A DNA stretch of 64,000 bases from Halalkalicoccus sp. CG83 (GCF_037081715.1 NZ_JAZDDH010000002.1:248001-312000); one strand, 5' to 3'. Positions 8,307-17,148 are shown, counted from the stretch's first letter. Numbers and translations: made by a program. The notes: generated by a model from the sequence alone, not told the origin.

Positions 8307-9278
8307 ATGACACGGTCCACCCGTCAGCGGGAGCGCGAGCACGAGGCGGAGCATACAGACGAAGCCACGGACTCGGAGGGGGTCCGCACCTGTCCGGAGT
8401 GTGACTCCGAGAGCCTCGTCAAGAGTTCCGATCGGGGCGAACTCGTCTGCGATGACTGTGGTCTGGTCGTCGAGGAGGGGAACATCGATCCGGGGCCCGA
8501 GTGGCGCGCGTTCAACCACTCCGAACGCCAGAGCAAGTCCCGGGTCGGCGCGCCCACGACCCAGACGATGCACGACAAGGGACTGACCACCACCATCGAC
8601 TGGAAGGACAAGGACGCCTACGGCCGATCGATCTCCTCGAAGAAACGCAGCCAGATGCACCGACTGCGAAAGTGGCAGGAGCGCATCCGTACGAAGGACG
8701 CCGGCGAGCGCAACCTGCAGTTCGCGCTGAGCGAGATCGACCGGATGGCCTCGGCGCTCGGCGTGCCCCGCTCGGTACGCGAGGTCGCGAGCGTCATCTA
8801 CCGGCGCGCCCTGAAGGAGGACCTCATTCGCGGGCGATCGATCGAGGGCGTCGCGACCGCCGCGCTCTACGCCGCCTGTCGGAAGGAGGGGATCCCGCGC
8901 AGTCTGGAGGAGATCAGCGAGGTCTCGCGGGTCGAGCGAAAGGAGATCGGCCGCACCTATCGGTATATCTCACAGGAGCTCGGCCTCGAGATGCGTCCCG
9001 TCGACCCCAAGAAGTACGTTCCCCGATTCTGCTCCGAACTCGAACTCTCCGAAGAAGTACAGTCGAAAGCCAACGAGATCATCGAAACCACGGCCGAGGA
9101 AGGCCTCCTTTCGGGCAAATCCCCGACGGGCTACGCCGCCGCGGCGATCTACGCCGCCTCGCTTCTGTGTAACGAGAAGAAGACCCAGCGCGAGGTCGCC
9201 GACGTCGCCCAGGTGACCGAAGTGACGATTCGCAACCGCTATCAGGAACAGATCGAGGCGATGGGCATCCACAGCTAG
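8307..9278 (+). CDS. tfb: Transcription initiation factor IIB (323 aa)
   Basis: Archaeal TFB, which binds TBP at the promoter and recruits RNA polymerase. The N-terminal zinc ribbon has Cys29, Cys32, Cys48 and Cys51 (CPECDSESL ... VCDDCGLVV), followed by the B-finger region ([17 protein letters not shown]). Two cyclin-like repeats follow; the second ends with a helix-turn-helix ([20 protein letters not shown]) that reads the BRE. Full length. ATG 8307 is used because an upstream GTG at 8279 would lie at the TATA box. Haloarchaea encode many TFB paralogues; this one is monocistronic and carries a poly-T stretch just after its stop. Confidence 0.96.
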   Translation: MTRSTRQREREHEAEHTDEATDSEGVRTCPECDSESLVKSSDRGELVCDDCGLVVEEGNIDPGPEWRAFNHSERQSKSRVGAPTTQTMHDKGLTTTIDWKDKDAYGRSISSKKRSQMHRLRKWQERIRTKDAGERNLQFALSEIDRMASALGVPRSVREVASVIYRRALKEDLIRGRSIEGVATAALYAACRKEGIPRSLEEISEVSRVERKEIGRTYRYISQELGLEMRPVDPKKYVPRFCSELELSEEVQSKANEIIETTAEEGLLSGKSPTGYAAAAIYAASLLCNEKKTQREVADVAQVTEVTIRNRYQEQIEAMGIHS

Positions 9279-9290
9279 CTCCCGGCGCTC

Positions 9291-9295
9291 TTTTT
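9291..9295 (+). terminator. T-run after tfb
   Basis: Five consecutive T residues 12 bases after the tfb stop codon, in CGCTCTTTTTGG. Archaeal RNA polymerase terminates at such T-rich stretches without needing a hairpin. Confidence 0.5.
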
Positions 9296-9415
9296 GGTTC
9301 GGAGACGCCTCCCGTCGGTCGAGACGCTCTCGTCTTCCGTGTCTCTACGGGTTATAGCGACTCTAAGCCGTATGGTTACAGGACGTACGCAACTCCTATG
9401 GCTTCGCGAGTAGTA

Positions 9416-9439
9416 CATTATCATACGTGAAGGATAATG
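9416..9439. promoter_or_regulatory. Inverted repeat spanning the start codon of the methyltransferase gene
   Basis: CATTATC at 9416-9422 and GATAATG at 9433-9439 are perfect 7-bp inverted copies separated by 10 bp. The right arm includes the ATG start codon at 9437. It is AT-rich in a GC-rich genome, which suggests an operator or a TATA-containing regulatory site rather than chance. Confidence 0.4.
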
Positions 9440-10255
9440 GCTAACGCGGACGGATGGCAACTCACGGAGAGCGGCCCCGAGGCATACGAGCGGTATCTGG
9501 TACCGGCGCTGTTCGCGCCGTGGGCCGAACGGCTCGTCGAACACGCGACCCTCCAGGAGAGGGATCGCGTGCTCGACGTCGGCTGTGGAACCGGCGTCGT
9601 GGCGCGACGCGCGGCGTCCCGCGTCGGCGAGACGGGAGCCGTCGTCGGCCTCGACGTGAACGAGGGAATGCTCGAGGTGGCCAGAGCGACCGCCGTCGAG
9701 ATCACGACGCCAACGATCGAGTGGAAACGAGGCGACGCCACGGATCTACCGTTCCCCGACGGGGCGTTCGACGCCGTTCTCTGTCAACAGGCCCTCCAGT
9801 TCTTCGAGGAACCCTCGGTCGCGCTCCGGGAGATGCATCGCGTGCTCGCCTCGAACGGCCGGCTAGCGATCAGCGTCCTGCGGCCGCTCGCGTTCAACGG
9901 CGGATACGACGCGCTGTCGGATGCGTTGGAGCACCACGTCGGCGATGACGCCGGAACGATGATGCGTTCGCCGTTCCCCGAGTGGACCGGGGACGAGCTT
10001 CGTGCCCTCGCCGTCGATGCGGGGTTCCGCGACCCCGTCGTCACCATCGAGATCAGCTCCGTGCGCTACCCGTCGGTCGAGGAGTTCGTCCGTCGAGAGG
10101 CCGCCAGTTCGCCGCTGGCCGGTCCGCTCGGCTCGCTGGATCGGGACGTCCGAGAGACGGTGATCGGGGAGGTCGAAGACGCGCTGGATGAGTACACCGA
10201 CGACCACGGGATCGTGATTCCGCTCGAATACTACGTCGTCGTCGCACGTCGCTAG
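9437..10255 (+). CDS. Class I SAM-dependent methyltransferase (272 aa)
   Basis: The Rossmann-like methyltransferase core begins with motif I VLDVGCGTGVVARRAA, followed by the acidic loop GLDVNEGMLEVARA, motif II in RGDATDLPFPDGAFDAVLCQQALQ (split across residues about 98-121), and MHRVLASNGRLAISVL. This is the UbiE/menaquinone or small-molecule methyltransferase type, not a tRNA or DNA enzyme. The C-terminal 100 residues form a substrate-binding cap. The acceptor is unknown. It is monocistronic, between tfb and nreA on the same strand, and preceded by the inverted repeat described separately. Confidence 0.88.
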   Translation: MANADGWQLTESGPEAYERYLVPALFAPWAERLVEHATLQERDRVLDVGCGTGVVARRAASRVGETGAVVGLDVNEGMLEVARATAVEITTPTIEWKRGDATDLPFPDGAFDAVLCQQALQFFEEPSVALREMHRVLASNGRLAISVLRPLAFNGGYDALSDALEHHVGDDAGTMMRSPFPEWTGDELRALAVDAGFRDPVVTIEISSVRYPSVEEFVRREAASSPLAGPLGSLDRDVRETVIGEVEDALDEYTDDHGIVIPLEYYVVVARR

Positions 10256-10397
10256 CGACGAGCCCGTTTTCGAACCTCGCGGACGCGTTCGATGGCCGTC
10301 CTACCCGATCCGAAAGCGCGATCGGCGAACACCCGTGGTGAGCGTCCGAACGTCCGCCGACCGAACGTTCAAGCCCCTCCACCCCTTATAACGGCCG

Positions 10398-11711
10398 ATG
10401 CGACTCGACGAGTACATCGAGGGGCTCGAGCGCGACGAGGCCGCCGAACGACGGCGCCTCGCCCGCGAGAAGTCCTACGCAATCACCGAGTACCTCGAGG
10501 ACGTCGAATCCCGCTTCTCGGAGGTCGTCTCCGGCGACGCGATGGTCGGTTCGACGGCTCCCTCGATCTTCGTCGGCCACTCGAACTACCCAACGGTCTC
10601 GACGGGGCTGCTCTCGCCGGTCGGCGACGAGGAGCGCGCCGAGGAGTACGTCACCGACGCGGAGTGGTACCGAAAGGGGCTCTCGATCGACGACGTCTTC
10701 CAGCGTCGAACCGGCCTGCTGAACGCGAACCGAACGACGGACGTCACGAGCGTCGGGGAGAGTCCCGCAGGAGGGTCGACGCGAGCCGCCGAAAACGTCC
10801 ACGACGTCTGGGAGGGGTTCGTCGGCACACAGCGGGAGGTCGCCATCGCGGGCCGTCCCGTCGGCGTCGAGATCGGACTCTCGGACTCGCGGCTGGACTT
10901 CGACCTGCCGGCCGACGACACCGCCGCCCCGCGGGGCCCGCGCACTCGTGCCCGATCGGCGGACCTCACCGAGAACCCCTACGTTCCTCGACCGGTCGAG
11001 AAGACCCTCGAGGACGACGACTGGCGCGCGGAGGGTGCGATCACCTACCTCTATCGCCGGGGCTTCGACGTCTACGAGATCAACCGAATCCTCTCGGCGG
11101 GCGCGCTCGGCGAGGCGGAGAACCGCCGACTCGTCCCAACGCGCTGGTCGATCACGGCGGTCGACGACGTCCTCGGGAACTACCTCCGGGGCTCCCTGCA
11201 AAGCGCCGAGAGCGTCGACGAGACCCGCGTGTGGACCAACGAGTACATGGGAAACCGATACTGGGTGATCGTCACGCCCGGTCGGTGGGAGTACGAACTC
11301 GTCGAGATGAAGGCGCCCGGCAGCGTCTGGAACCCCGACCCCGAGGCCGGCGTCTGGATCGCGAGCGACTACGAGGGCTACGAAGGGAGGACGAAGTACG
11401 TCGACGGCGGCACCGCCGGGGCGTACTACGCGGCCCGTCTCGCCGCGCTCGAACACCTCGCCGAGCGGGGCCGGCAGGCGAAGGTGCTCGTCCTTCGGCA
11501 CGTCTCCGACGAGTACTGGGGGCCCGTCGGCGTCTGGCAGATCCGCGAGAGCGTCCGGAACGCCTTCGAGGAGGAGGGGGGCGTCTCGGAGAGCTTCCAC
11601 GACGCGGTCGGGGCGATCGAGCCCCTCCTTCCGGTCTCGACGAACGACCTGCGTCGTTCCTCCGAGATGGTCGCGGGCGTCCAGGCCTCGCTCGCGGACT
11701 TCTCCACGTGA
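10398..11711 (+). CDS. nreA: DNA repair protein NreA (437 aa)
   Basis: Full-length homologue of the archaeal Nre family, reported to act in repair of DNA damage through PCNA. The conserved N-terminal region contains SIFVGHSNYPTVSTG, and the C-terminal domain contains GNRYWVIVTPGRWEYELVE and KVLVLRHVSDEYWGPVG. The extreme C-terminus QASLADF (residues 429-435) fits a PIP box for binding the PCNA clamp. There is no N-terminal zinc finger, which separates it from NreB. The ATG at 10398 is supported by a TATA-like TTCAAG about 28 nt upstream. A small membrane protein gene follows on the same strand. Confidence 0.88.
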   Translation: MRLDEYIEGLERDEAAERRRLAREKSYAITEYLEDVESRFSEVVSGDAMVGSTAPSIFVGHSNYPTVSTGLLSPVGDEERAEEYVTDAEWYRKGLSIDDVFQRRTGLLNANRTTDVTSVGESPAGGSTRAAENVHDVWEGFVGTQREVAIAGRPVGVEIGLSDSRLDFDLPADDTAAPRGPRTRARSADLTENPYVPRPVEKTLEDDDWRAEGAITYLYRRGFDVYEINRILSAGALGEAENRRLVPTRWSITAVDDVLGNYLRGSLQSAESVDETRVWTNEYMGNRYWVIVTPGRWEYELVEMKAPGSVWNPDPEAGVWIASDYEGYEGRTKYVDGGTAGAYYAARLAALEHLAERGRQAKVLVLRHVSDEYWGPVGVWQIRESVRNAFEEEGGVSESFHDAVGAIEPLLPVSTNDLRRSSEMVAGVQASLADFST

Positions 11712-11760
11712 GACGGCGAAGAGGGGTGAAGCTTATTCGCGCCGATCCGCTTCGATCGGT

Positions 11761-11958
11761 ATGGACTCCGTCGTGCTGGTCGGATCGCTCACCGGCGTCG
11801 AACTCCTGTCGCTCGCGTCGCTGGCGCTGGCGGTCATCGCGCTCGTGGGACTCGTCGTCGGTCTCGAGCGATACGTCTTCGTGGAGAGCGACGTCGATCC
11901 CGTCGGACTCGACGACCTCGAACGCGACGAGGACGTCGACGGCGACGCCTGGCGCTAG
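11761..11958 (+). CDS. Small single-helix membrane protein (65 aa)
   Basis: Residues 1-37 are almost entirely hydrophobic (VELLSLASLALAVIALVGLV), forming one transmembrane helix. They are followed by an acidic tail (VDPVGLDDLERDEDVDGDAWR region). A TATA-like GCTTATTCG lies about 30 nt upstream of the ATG, indicating a leaderless transcript of its own. Function unknown. It follows nreA by 49 bases and converges on the DUF302 gene. Confidence 0.65.
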   Translation: MDSVVLVGSLTGVELLSLASLALAVIALVGLVVGLERYVFVESDVDPVGLDDLERDEDVDGDAWR

Positions 11959-11973
11959 CGAACTCGAACGGAA

Positions 11974-12525
11974 CTAGTTGTCCGGAGCGTCGCGTTGTGC
12001 ACCCGAACGCTTCCCCTGGCCCTCGCGCTTGCCGCCCTGACGGCCGCGCGGCTTCTCGCCGCCGGAGCTCGCCCCCTCCTCGGCGGTCTCGAGGTTTCCG
12101 AACGCCTCCTCGACCAGCCGGTTGGTCCCCTCGACGACCTCCTCCCAGTCGTCGTCGTCCGGGGCGACGCCCGACAGGCGGGCGATCTTCATGATCGAGA
12201 CGTGATACACCTGCTGGACGCCCGGCTCGATCTCCCAGACGACGACGTTACACGGGAACAGGCCGCCGATCTGGTTCGTCACGTCGAGCGCCTCGTTGGC
12301 CATCTCGGGGTGACACGCGCCGAGGACGTAGTAGGGGTCGCGATCGACGTCGATCTTCTCGCGAAGCAGTTCCGAGGGCGAGAACTCCACCGGAACGCCG
12401 AAGCCCGCCTCCACGAAGGCCTCTCGGACGTGTTCGACCGCCTCGTCGTGGCCCATGTTCAGCGTGAGCTGTCGTTCGCCGATGTCGTCCGCGGTGAGTT
12501 GCGTCGGATCGATCGGTAGGCTCAT
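11974..12525 (-). CDS. DUF302 domain protein with charged C-terminal tail (183 aa)
   Basis: Residues 15-125 match the DUF302 fold: HDEAVEHVREAFVEAGFGV, then YVLGACHPEMANEAL and FPCNVVVWEIEPG. Cys71 and Cys92 are positioned to interact but have no proven role. The last 40 residues are a basic, Gly-rich tail (KPRGRQGGKREGQGKRSG), unusual for an acidic halophile protein and suggestive of nucleic-acid contact. ATG 12525 (MSLPIDPTQL) begins the conserved part. It converges with the small membrane protein; the CPBP gene upstream stops at 12567, so the three minus-strand genes may share a transcript. Confidence 0.83.
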   Translation of the reverse strand: MSLPIDPTQLTADDIGERQLTLNMGHDEAVEHVREAFVEAGFGVPVEFSPSELLREKIDVDRDPYYVLGACHPEMANEALDVTNQIGGLFPCNVVVWEIEPGVQQVYHVSIMKIARLSGVAPDDDDWEEVVEGTNRLVEEAFGNLETAEEGASSGGEKPRGRQGGKREGQGKRSGAQRDAPDN

Positions 12526-12566
12526 GACCGACCCATCGGCCGTCGATCCCAAAAAACGTCTGCAAG

Positions 12567-13241
12567 CTACAGCGGGAGCGGTATCCACGACAGCCACCCC
12601 ACGACCGACTCGGACGAGACGATCGGATCGTGGAGCACGAGCCAGTCGAGCAACACCAGCCCGCCCCCGTGGGCGACCGTCGAGGGGAGGATCGAGTCGG
12701 CGTGGTAGTCGACCGCGCCGAACAGCACGTCGGTCGGTCCCGAGAGGACGAGTTCGACCGGCGGCTTGTTCAGGTGCAGCGCCGCGTAGACGATGGGGCT
12801 GATGAACACGCACTTGGGTCCGAGGTCCCGCACGCCCACACAGAGCAGTCCGCGGAAGTAGGTCTCGGTGGCGAGCGCGAGCACGAACAACTGGATCGCG
12901 TGGGGGACGAACGCGCCGAGTTCGGGCGTGGTCTCCCAGATCGGATAGTAGGTCCTCACCGTCGGCAGCGTCGAGCCAACGAGGTAGAACGGGAGGACGA
13001 ACGCCGACAGCAAGAGGGTGTTTCGCACCGCGAGGCGGTCGATCCGCCAGCCGATGTGTCGACCGTGGACCAGCCCCAGCGCGAGCGGGACGAACAGATA
13101 CAACAGCGTGTCGCGGACGACCCGTTCGGTGAGACCGTCGGTCCGCCAGTTCACCCAGATGACCAGTACGACTGCGGCGACCAGAATCGATCGATGGATC
13201 CAGGCGAGCCGGAGCCGGGCTCGGAGTCGCCCCGGATCCAT
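12567..13241 (-). CDS. CPBP-type intramembrane protease-like protein (224 aa)
   Basis: A membrane protein with about six helices and the three CPBP/Rce1 motifs in order: TETYFRG (residues 125-131), AALH with His156, and VAHGGGLVLLD with His191. In active members the first motif is Glu-Glu-x-x-x-Arg; here the first Glu is Thr125 while Glu126 and Arg130 remain, so catalysis is uncertain. Such proteins cleave within membranes or act as non-catalytic membrane factors. The ATG lies 6 bases after the stop of the DUF5789 gene, so both belong to one operon. Confidence 0.78.
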   Translation of the reverse strand: MDPGRLRARLRLAWIHRSILVAAVVLVIWVNWRTDGLTERVVRDTLLYLFVPLALGLVHGRHIGWRIDRLAVRNTLLLSAFVLPFYLVGSTLPTVRTYYPIWETTPELGAFVPHAIQLFVLALATETYFRGLLCVGVRDLGPKCVFISPIVYAALHLNKPPVELVLSGPTDVLFGAVDYHADSILPSTVAHGGGLVLLDWLVLHDPIVSSESVVGWLSWIPLPL

Positions 13242-13247
13242 CGCCGA

Positions 13248-13544
13248 TCACTCCGCGGTCGGAACCGGCCCGGTGCCGGTCACGTCGCGGACCGCGTTGA
13301 CGAACTCCTGGCGGCTCTGGAAGTAGGGGTTCTCGACCGCCTCGAGCAGTTCGTCGACGCGTTTCGGTCCGTCGGGCGTCCGGACGACGGTCTCGCCCTC
13401 CTTGCGGCTGACCTCGCTCTGCTGCTGGGGATAGGCGAGCCGGGAGGCGACCTGCGCGAGCGGCACGCCCTCGACGGAGACCGACTCGCCGAGTTCGACG
13501 AGCGGCTCCTCCTCCTCTTCTTGCTGGTCGTCGTCGTCGCTCAT
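13248..13544 (-). CDS. DUF5789-like protein (98 aa)
   Basis: A small acidic protein with a low-complexity Asp/Gln/Glu N-terminus (DDDDQQEEEEE) followed by a conserved core: ASRLAYPQQQSEVSRKEGET, TPDGPKRVDELLEAV, and FVNAVRDVTGTGPVP. From memory this is the haloarchaeal DUF5789 family, of unknown function. ATG 13544 is chosen; the upstream in-frame Met at 13589 adds only basic residues. It is the first gene of an operon with the CPBP protein and is divergent from the GNAT gene at 13626. Confidence 0.75.
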   Translation of the reverse strand: MSDDDDQQEEEEEPLVELGESVSVEGVPLAQVASRLAYPQQQSEVSRKEGETVVRTPDGPKRVDELLEAVENPYFQSRQEFVNAVRDVTGTGPVPTAE

Positions 13545-13625
13545 GCGCCCGGATTTGCGACCGGCGCGATTCAACCTTTCGGTCCGCATGAAAGGCTTTT
13601 ACCCCCGACGCGGTAAGGTCGGAGC

Positions 13626-14228
13626 ATGTACGTCCGGGACGCCAAGAACCGAGAGGAGGTCTGGCTTCTCGACCAGATCGAACGCCTGGAACTCGACGAG
13701 ACGGCGTTTCGTTCCCGGGACTACGTCGTCGCGCTCGACGAGGACTCGGGCGAGAAGGCCGGCTTCGGCCGGATCCGCATCCACAAGACCGACGACGGCG
13801 ACGTCTGTGAGCTCACGAGCATCGGCGTCCTCGAGCGCTGGCGGGGCCAGGGCGTCGGCGCCCACGTGATCGAGCGGCTGATCGACCACGCGGGCGATCA
13901 GGGGTTCGAGACCGTCTACACGCTGGTGGGCGTGCCGAACTACCTCGTCCAGTTCGGCTTCGAGCCGATCGAGCGCGAGGAGCTACCCGACGTCCTGGAG
14001 GCACGCCTCGAGACCAAACGCGAGACGATCGAACCCGAGGCGATCCCCATGGCCCTCGACGCCGAGGAGTTCGAGATGCCCGATCGCTTCCGGGAGGCGT
14101 TCAAGCAGGCATCGCCGACCGCCACCGAGGAGGAGGCCGCCCGCGAGGAGGTCGACCCCGCGGAGGACTTCGGGATCGACCCCGAGACGGCCACCTATAA
14201 GTACGACACCGGGGGCGGCCGCCGGTAG
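13626..14228 (+). CDS. GNAT family N-acetyltransferase (200 aa)
   Basis: The acetyl-CoA binding motif A is ELTSIGVLERWRGQGVGAHV (about residues 62-81) with the pyrophosphate loop RGQGVG, followed by LVGVPNYLVQFGFEP as motif B. The N-terminal 40 residues form the substrate side. An acidic extension of about 80 residues (EIEPEAIPM through the Tyr-rich TYKYDTGGG end) goes beyond the usual 150-residue domain. A TATA-like CTTTTAC at about 13596 is 28 nt before the ATG. The acceptor is unknown; it may be a protein or small amine. Confidence 0.88.
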   Translation: MYVRDAKNREEVWLLDQIERLELDETAFRSRDYVVALDEDSGEKAGFGRIRIHKTDDGDVCELTSIGVLERWRGQGVGAHVIERLIDHAGDQGFETVYTLVGVPNYLVQFGFEPIEREELPDVLEARLETKRETIEPEAIPMALDAEEFEMPDRFREAFKQASPTATEEEAAREEVDPAEDFGIDPETATYKYDTGGGRR

Positions 14229-14339
14229 GCGGTAACCGGCCGGTGGGCCGGCTCAGCAGTCCCTCACCCACCGTTCGTTCGCGAGTACTTCCTCTCAGGA
14301 CCGCGTACCTCTATGCCGTCCCTCGGCGTTCCGTTCGGC

Positions 14340-14837
14340 ATGGGAACGACGAACGCGAACGAACTGGAGTGGACCACGCTCGAGAGGGGCGAGACGTTCC
14401 TCAAGCGAAAACAGCTCGGCGAGGCTGCCGGCGGCGACCGGCTCGGCTGCAGCGTCTACGAGCTCCCCGCCGGACGACTGTCGTGGCCCTATCACTATCA
14501 CACGGCGAACGAGGAGGCGATCTTCGTCCTCTCCGGTACGGGACGTCTCCGGCTCGACGGGGAGCTACTGGCGCTCACGGAGGGCGATTACGTCACCCTC
14601 CCCGCCGACGAACGCGGAGCCCATCGGGTCATCAACGATTCCGACGGGTCGCTCACCTACCTGGCGGTTTCGACGATGAACGAGCCGGACGTCACGGCCT
14701 ATCCCGATTCCGAGAAGATCGGCGTTTTCGTGGGATCGCCGCCGGGAGGGCGCGGGAACCGGGAGATCCACGGCTACTACCGGATCGACGAATCCGTCGA
14801 CTACTGGACCGACGAGGAGGACGTCGAGACCGAGTAA
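14340..14837 (+). CDS. Cupin domain protein (165 aa)
   Basis: A single-domain cupin, a small beta-barrel that binds a metal. Metal ligands are visible: His52 and His54 in YHYHTANEE, Glu58 or Glu59 in the same motif, and His95 in GAHRVIND. The C-terminal GYYRIDESVDYWTDE forms an acidic tail. Start choice is uncertain: ATG 14340 (MGTTNANEL) is preferred, with an in-frame ATG at 14313 possible. Function not predictable; many such cupins are sugar isomerases, dioxygenases or storage-like proteins. Confidence 0.82.
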   Translation: MGTTNANELEWTTLERGETFLKRKQLGEAAGGDRLGCSVYELPAGRLSWPYHYHTANEEAIFVLSGTGRLRLDGELLALTEGDYVTLPADERGAHRVINDSDGSLTYLAVSTMNEPDVTAYPDSEKIGVFVGSPPGGRGNREIHGYYRIDESVDYWTDEEDVETE

Positions 14838-14909
14838 CCGGGGAACCGGCGTCCGTTCCGACGGTCACCTCCCGATCCACGCGTCGTTACCGGTCGAGGT
14901 CGGGGCCGA

Positions 14910-15167
14910 TCAGTACTCCTCGCGGTCGGTGACGAAGCCGCTCTTGAACGCGACCCAGGTCAGCACGCTCATGAAGAGGACCGGAGGGAGCATCGCGAAC
15001 ACCCAGAGCGGCTCGAGCCCCCACCCGAGCACGAGCACGACGTTCAGGACCCCGAGCGCGAGAAACGGGAGCGTGTAGAGCGCCGCCCGTCGCCGGTCGC
15101 GGTCGCCGTCGTCGGTCGGGATCGGCGGCCCCTCGTCGCTGCCGTCGGCGTCGACCGGCGTTCCCAT
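14910..15167 (-). CDS. Small membrane protein, two helices (85 aa)
   Basis: An acidic N-terminus of about 25 residues is followed by two hydrophobic helices ([20 protein letters not shown] and [20 protein letters not shown]) and a short charged tail. This fits an integral membrane protein with cytoplasmic ends. ATG 15167 (MGTPVDADG) is chosen over the upstream frame, which is antisense-like. No family recognised. It is divergent from the methylmalonyl-CoA mutase gene. Confidence 0.65.
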   Translation of the reverse strand: MGTPVDADGSDEGPPIPTDDGDRDRRRAALYTLPFLALGVLNVVLVLGWGLEPLWVFAMLPPVLFMSVLTWVAFKSGFVTDREEY

Positions 15168-15236
15168 GTCCGTTCGTCGGCGTTCCAGCGCCAAAAAGGG
15201 CGTGGAGCGATCGTCCGATCGGGCGGGCGGCATGGC

Positions 15237-15243
15237 TTAAGAG
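15237..15243 (+). promoter_or_regulatory. TATA-like box for methylmalonyl-CoA mutase
   Basis: TTAAGAG in GGCTTAAGAG, centred about 26 nt before the ATG at 15266, which predicts a leaderless transcript. Confidence 0.55.
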
Positions 15244-15265
15244 TCTGCGCACGGTACGATATCGC

Positions 15266-16948
15266 ATGTTCGATCAGGACGAACTCGCGACCATCCGCGA
15301 GGAGAAGGAACGCTGGGAGGAGGAGACCCGCGGACCGACCGTCGAGCGCTTCGGCGAGCGAAAGGAGGAGTTCACCACCGACACCGCCGGCCACGAGATC
15401 CAGCCGCTCTACACGCCCGACGACGTCGCGGACCTCGACTACGACGAGGACCTCGGCTTCCCCGGAGAGGACCCGTACACGAGAGGGGTCTACTCGACGA
15501 TGCACCGCGGTCGGCTGTGGACGATGCGCCAGTACGCGGGGATGGGCACTCCCGTCGAGACCAACGAGCGCTACCGATACCTCATGGATCAGGGCCAGAC
15601 CGGCCTCTCGATGGCGTTCGACCTCCCCACGCAGATGGGCTACGACTCCGACGCCGACATGGCCGCCGGCGAGGTCGGCAAGTCCGGCGTCGCCATCGAC
15701 TCCCTGCGGGACATGGAGACCGTCTTCGACGGCATCCCGCTCGACGAGGTCTCCACGTCGATGACGATCAACGCCCCCGCGAGCGTCCTGCTCGCGATGT
15801 ACGTCGCGGTCGGCGACGAGCAGGGCGTCCCCCGCGAGGAGCTCAGGGGGACGGTCCAGAACGACCTGCTGAAGGAGTACATCGCGCGAAACACCTACAT
15901 CTACCCGCCGGAACCTTCCATGCGGATCGTCACGGACATCTTCGAGTTCTGTGCCGAGGAGGTGCCCAACTTCAACACGATCTCGATCTCGGGCTATCAC
16001 ATCCGCGAGGCCGGCGCAAGCGCGGCCCAGGAGCTCGCCTTCACCCTCGGAAACGGCATCGAATACGTCGAGGCCGCGCTCGACGCGGGCCAGGAGGTCG
16101 AGGAGTTCGCCCCGCAGCTCTCCTTCTTCTTCAACGCCCACAACGACATCTTCGAGGAGGTCGCGAAGTTCCGTGCCGCACGTCGAATGTGGGCGAAGAT
16201 CATGGAGGAGCGATTCGACGCCGAGGACGAGAAGGCCAAACAGCTGAAGTTCCACACCCAGACGGCGGGCTCGACGCTCACCGCCCAGCAGGTCGAGAAC
16301 AACGTCGTCCGCGTCGCCTACCAGGCGCTCGCGGGCGTCCTCGGCGGGACCCAGAGCCTCCACACCAACGGCAAGGACGAGGCGCTCGCGCTTCCCACGG
16401 AGAAGTCGGTTCGAACGGCGCTTCGCACCCAGCAGATCCTCGCCCACGAGTCGGGGGCGGCCGACACGATCGATCCGCTCGCGGGCAGCTACTACGTCGA
16501 GGCGCTCACCGACGACATCGAGGAGGAGGCGTTCGAGATCATCCGCGAGGTCGACGACCGTGGCGGGATGCTCCAGGCCGTCGAGGACCAGTGGGTCCAG
16601 CGCCAGATCCAGGACGTCGCCTTCGAGCGCCAGCGCGAGATCGAGGAGGGCGAGCGGGTCATCGTCGGCGTCAACGAGTACGAGGTCGACGAGGAGCCCG
16701 AGATGGACATCGAGGAGGTCACCGAGGAGGACCAGCAGCGCCAGATCGACGGCCTCGAGACCGTCCGCGCCCAGCGCGACGAGGAGACCGCCGAGGCCGC
16801 GCTGGCCGCCCTGGAGGAAGCCGCGAGCGGCGAGGAGAACGTCATGCCCCACATCGTCGACGCCGTGAAGGCCGAGGCGACCATCGGCGAGATCTGTGAC
16901 GTCCTCCGTGACGTCTTCGGCGAGTACCGTCCCGGAAGCGCCCTGTAA
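15266..16948 (+). CDS. mcmA1: Methylmalonyl-CoA mutase large subunit (560 aa)
   Basis: Catalyses interconversion of methylmalonyl-CoA and succinyl-CoA, using adenosylcobalamin on the partner subunit. This chain is the N-terminal TIM-barrel part: [58 protein letters not shown], and [20 protein letters not shown] are characteristic. It ends after about 560 residues without the B12-binding domain, as in archaea where that domain is a separate gene; no such gene is in this window. Epimerase follows 200 bp downstream, so propionate, branched-chain or methylaspartate-linked carbon is funnelled here. Confidence 0.96.
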   Translation: MFDQDELATIREEKERWEEETRGPTVERFGERKEEFTTDTAGHEIQPLYTPDDVADLDYDEDLGFPGEDPYTRGVYSTMHRGRLWTMRQYAGMGTPVETNERYRYLMDQGQTGLSMAFDLPTQMGYDSDADMAAGEVGKSGVAIDSLRDMETVFDGIPLDEVSTSMTINAPASVLLAMYVAVGDEQGVPREELRGTVQNDLLKEYIARNTYIYPPEPSMRIVTDIFEFCAEEVPNFNTISISGYHIREAGASAAQELAFTLGNGIEYVEAALDAGQEVEEFAPQLSFFFNAHNDIFEEVAKFRAARRMWAKIMEERFDAEDEKAKQLKFHTQTAGSTLTAQQVENNVVRVAYQALAGVLGGTQSLHTNGKDEALALPTEKSVRTALRTQQILAHESGAADTIDPLAGSYYVEALTDDIEEEAFEIIREVDDRGGMLQAVEDQWVQRQIQDVAFERQREIEEGERVIVGVNEYEVDEEPEMDIEEVTEEDQQRQIDGLETVRAQRDEETAEAALAALEEAASGEENVMPHIVDAVKAEATIGEICDVLRDVFGEYRPGSAL

Positions 16949-16960
16949 CGGCCACCCACC

Positions 16961-16965
16961 TTTTT
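16961..16965 (+). terminator. T-run after mcmA1
   Basis: CCTTTTTCTC begins 12 bases after the stop codon and precedes two tandem hairpins. It is a likely intrinsic archaeal terminator. Confidence 0.5.
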
Positions 16966-16973
16966 CTCGTCCT

Positions 16974-17029
16974 GGATGCGCTCGCAGAGCGCATCCGGAG
17001 CGGAAAAACGTGGGCGAAAAATCCGCTCC
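16974..17029. repeat. Two tandem perfect hairpins between mcmA1 and mce
   Basis: The first is GGATGCGCTC-GCA-GAGCGCATCC at 16974-16996, a 10-bp stem with a 3-base loop. The second pairs GGAGCGGA at 16997-17004 with TCCGCTCC at 17022-17029, an 8-bp stem with a 17-base AAAAA-containing loop. They abut each other and lie after the T-run, so they may shape the 3' end of the mcmA1 transcript, or be a palindromic repeat family. Confidence 0.65.
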
Positions 17030-17119
17030 GTCCGTCCGGTCATTTACGCCTGATTGCGCTCCGATCGCCCCGGCAGCGTTTTCGTGCCAGCGGCGTTTCG
17101 TCGGAAGTCATCCCCGCCG

Positions 17120-17127
17120 GTTAACTA
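17120..17127 (+). promoter_or_regulatory. TATA-like box for mce
   Basis: GTTAACTA centred about 26 nt before the epimerase ATG at 17149, suggesting that this gene has its own leaderless promoter despite sitting behind mcmA1. Confidence 0.55.
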
Positions 17128-17148
17128 CTCGTCCGTCCAACGTCCGCC

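Noticed and set aside
10292-11977. 561-codon plus-strand frame overlapping nreA
   Set aside because: Arg/Gly/Pro-rich translation in a shifted frame of nreA; nreA has recognisable conserved blocks in the other frame.
15044-16852. Long open frame of about 600 codons on the minus strand
   Set aside because: It runs antisense through the methylmalonyl-CoA mutase gene, is rich in Leu, Val, Asp and Arg with no domain, and arises from GC-rich third positions of the real gene.
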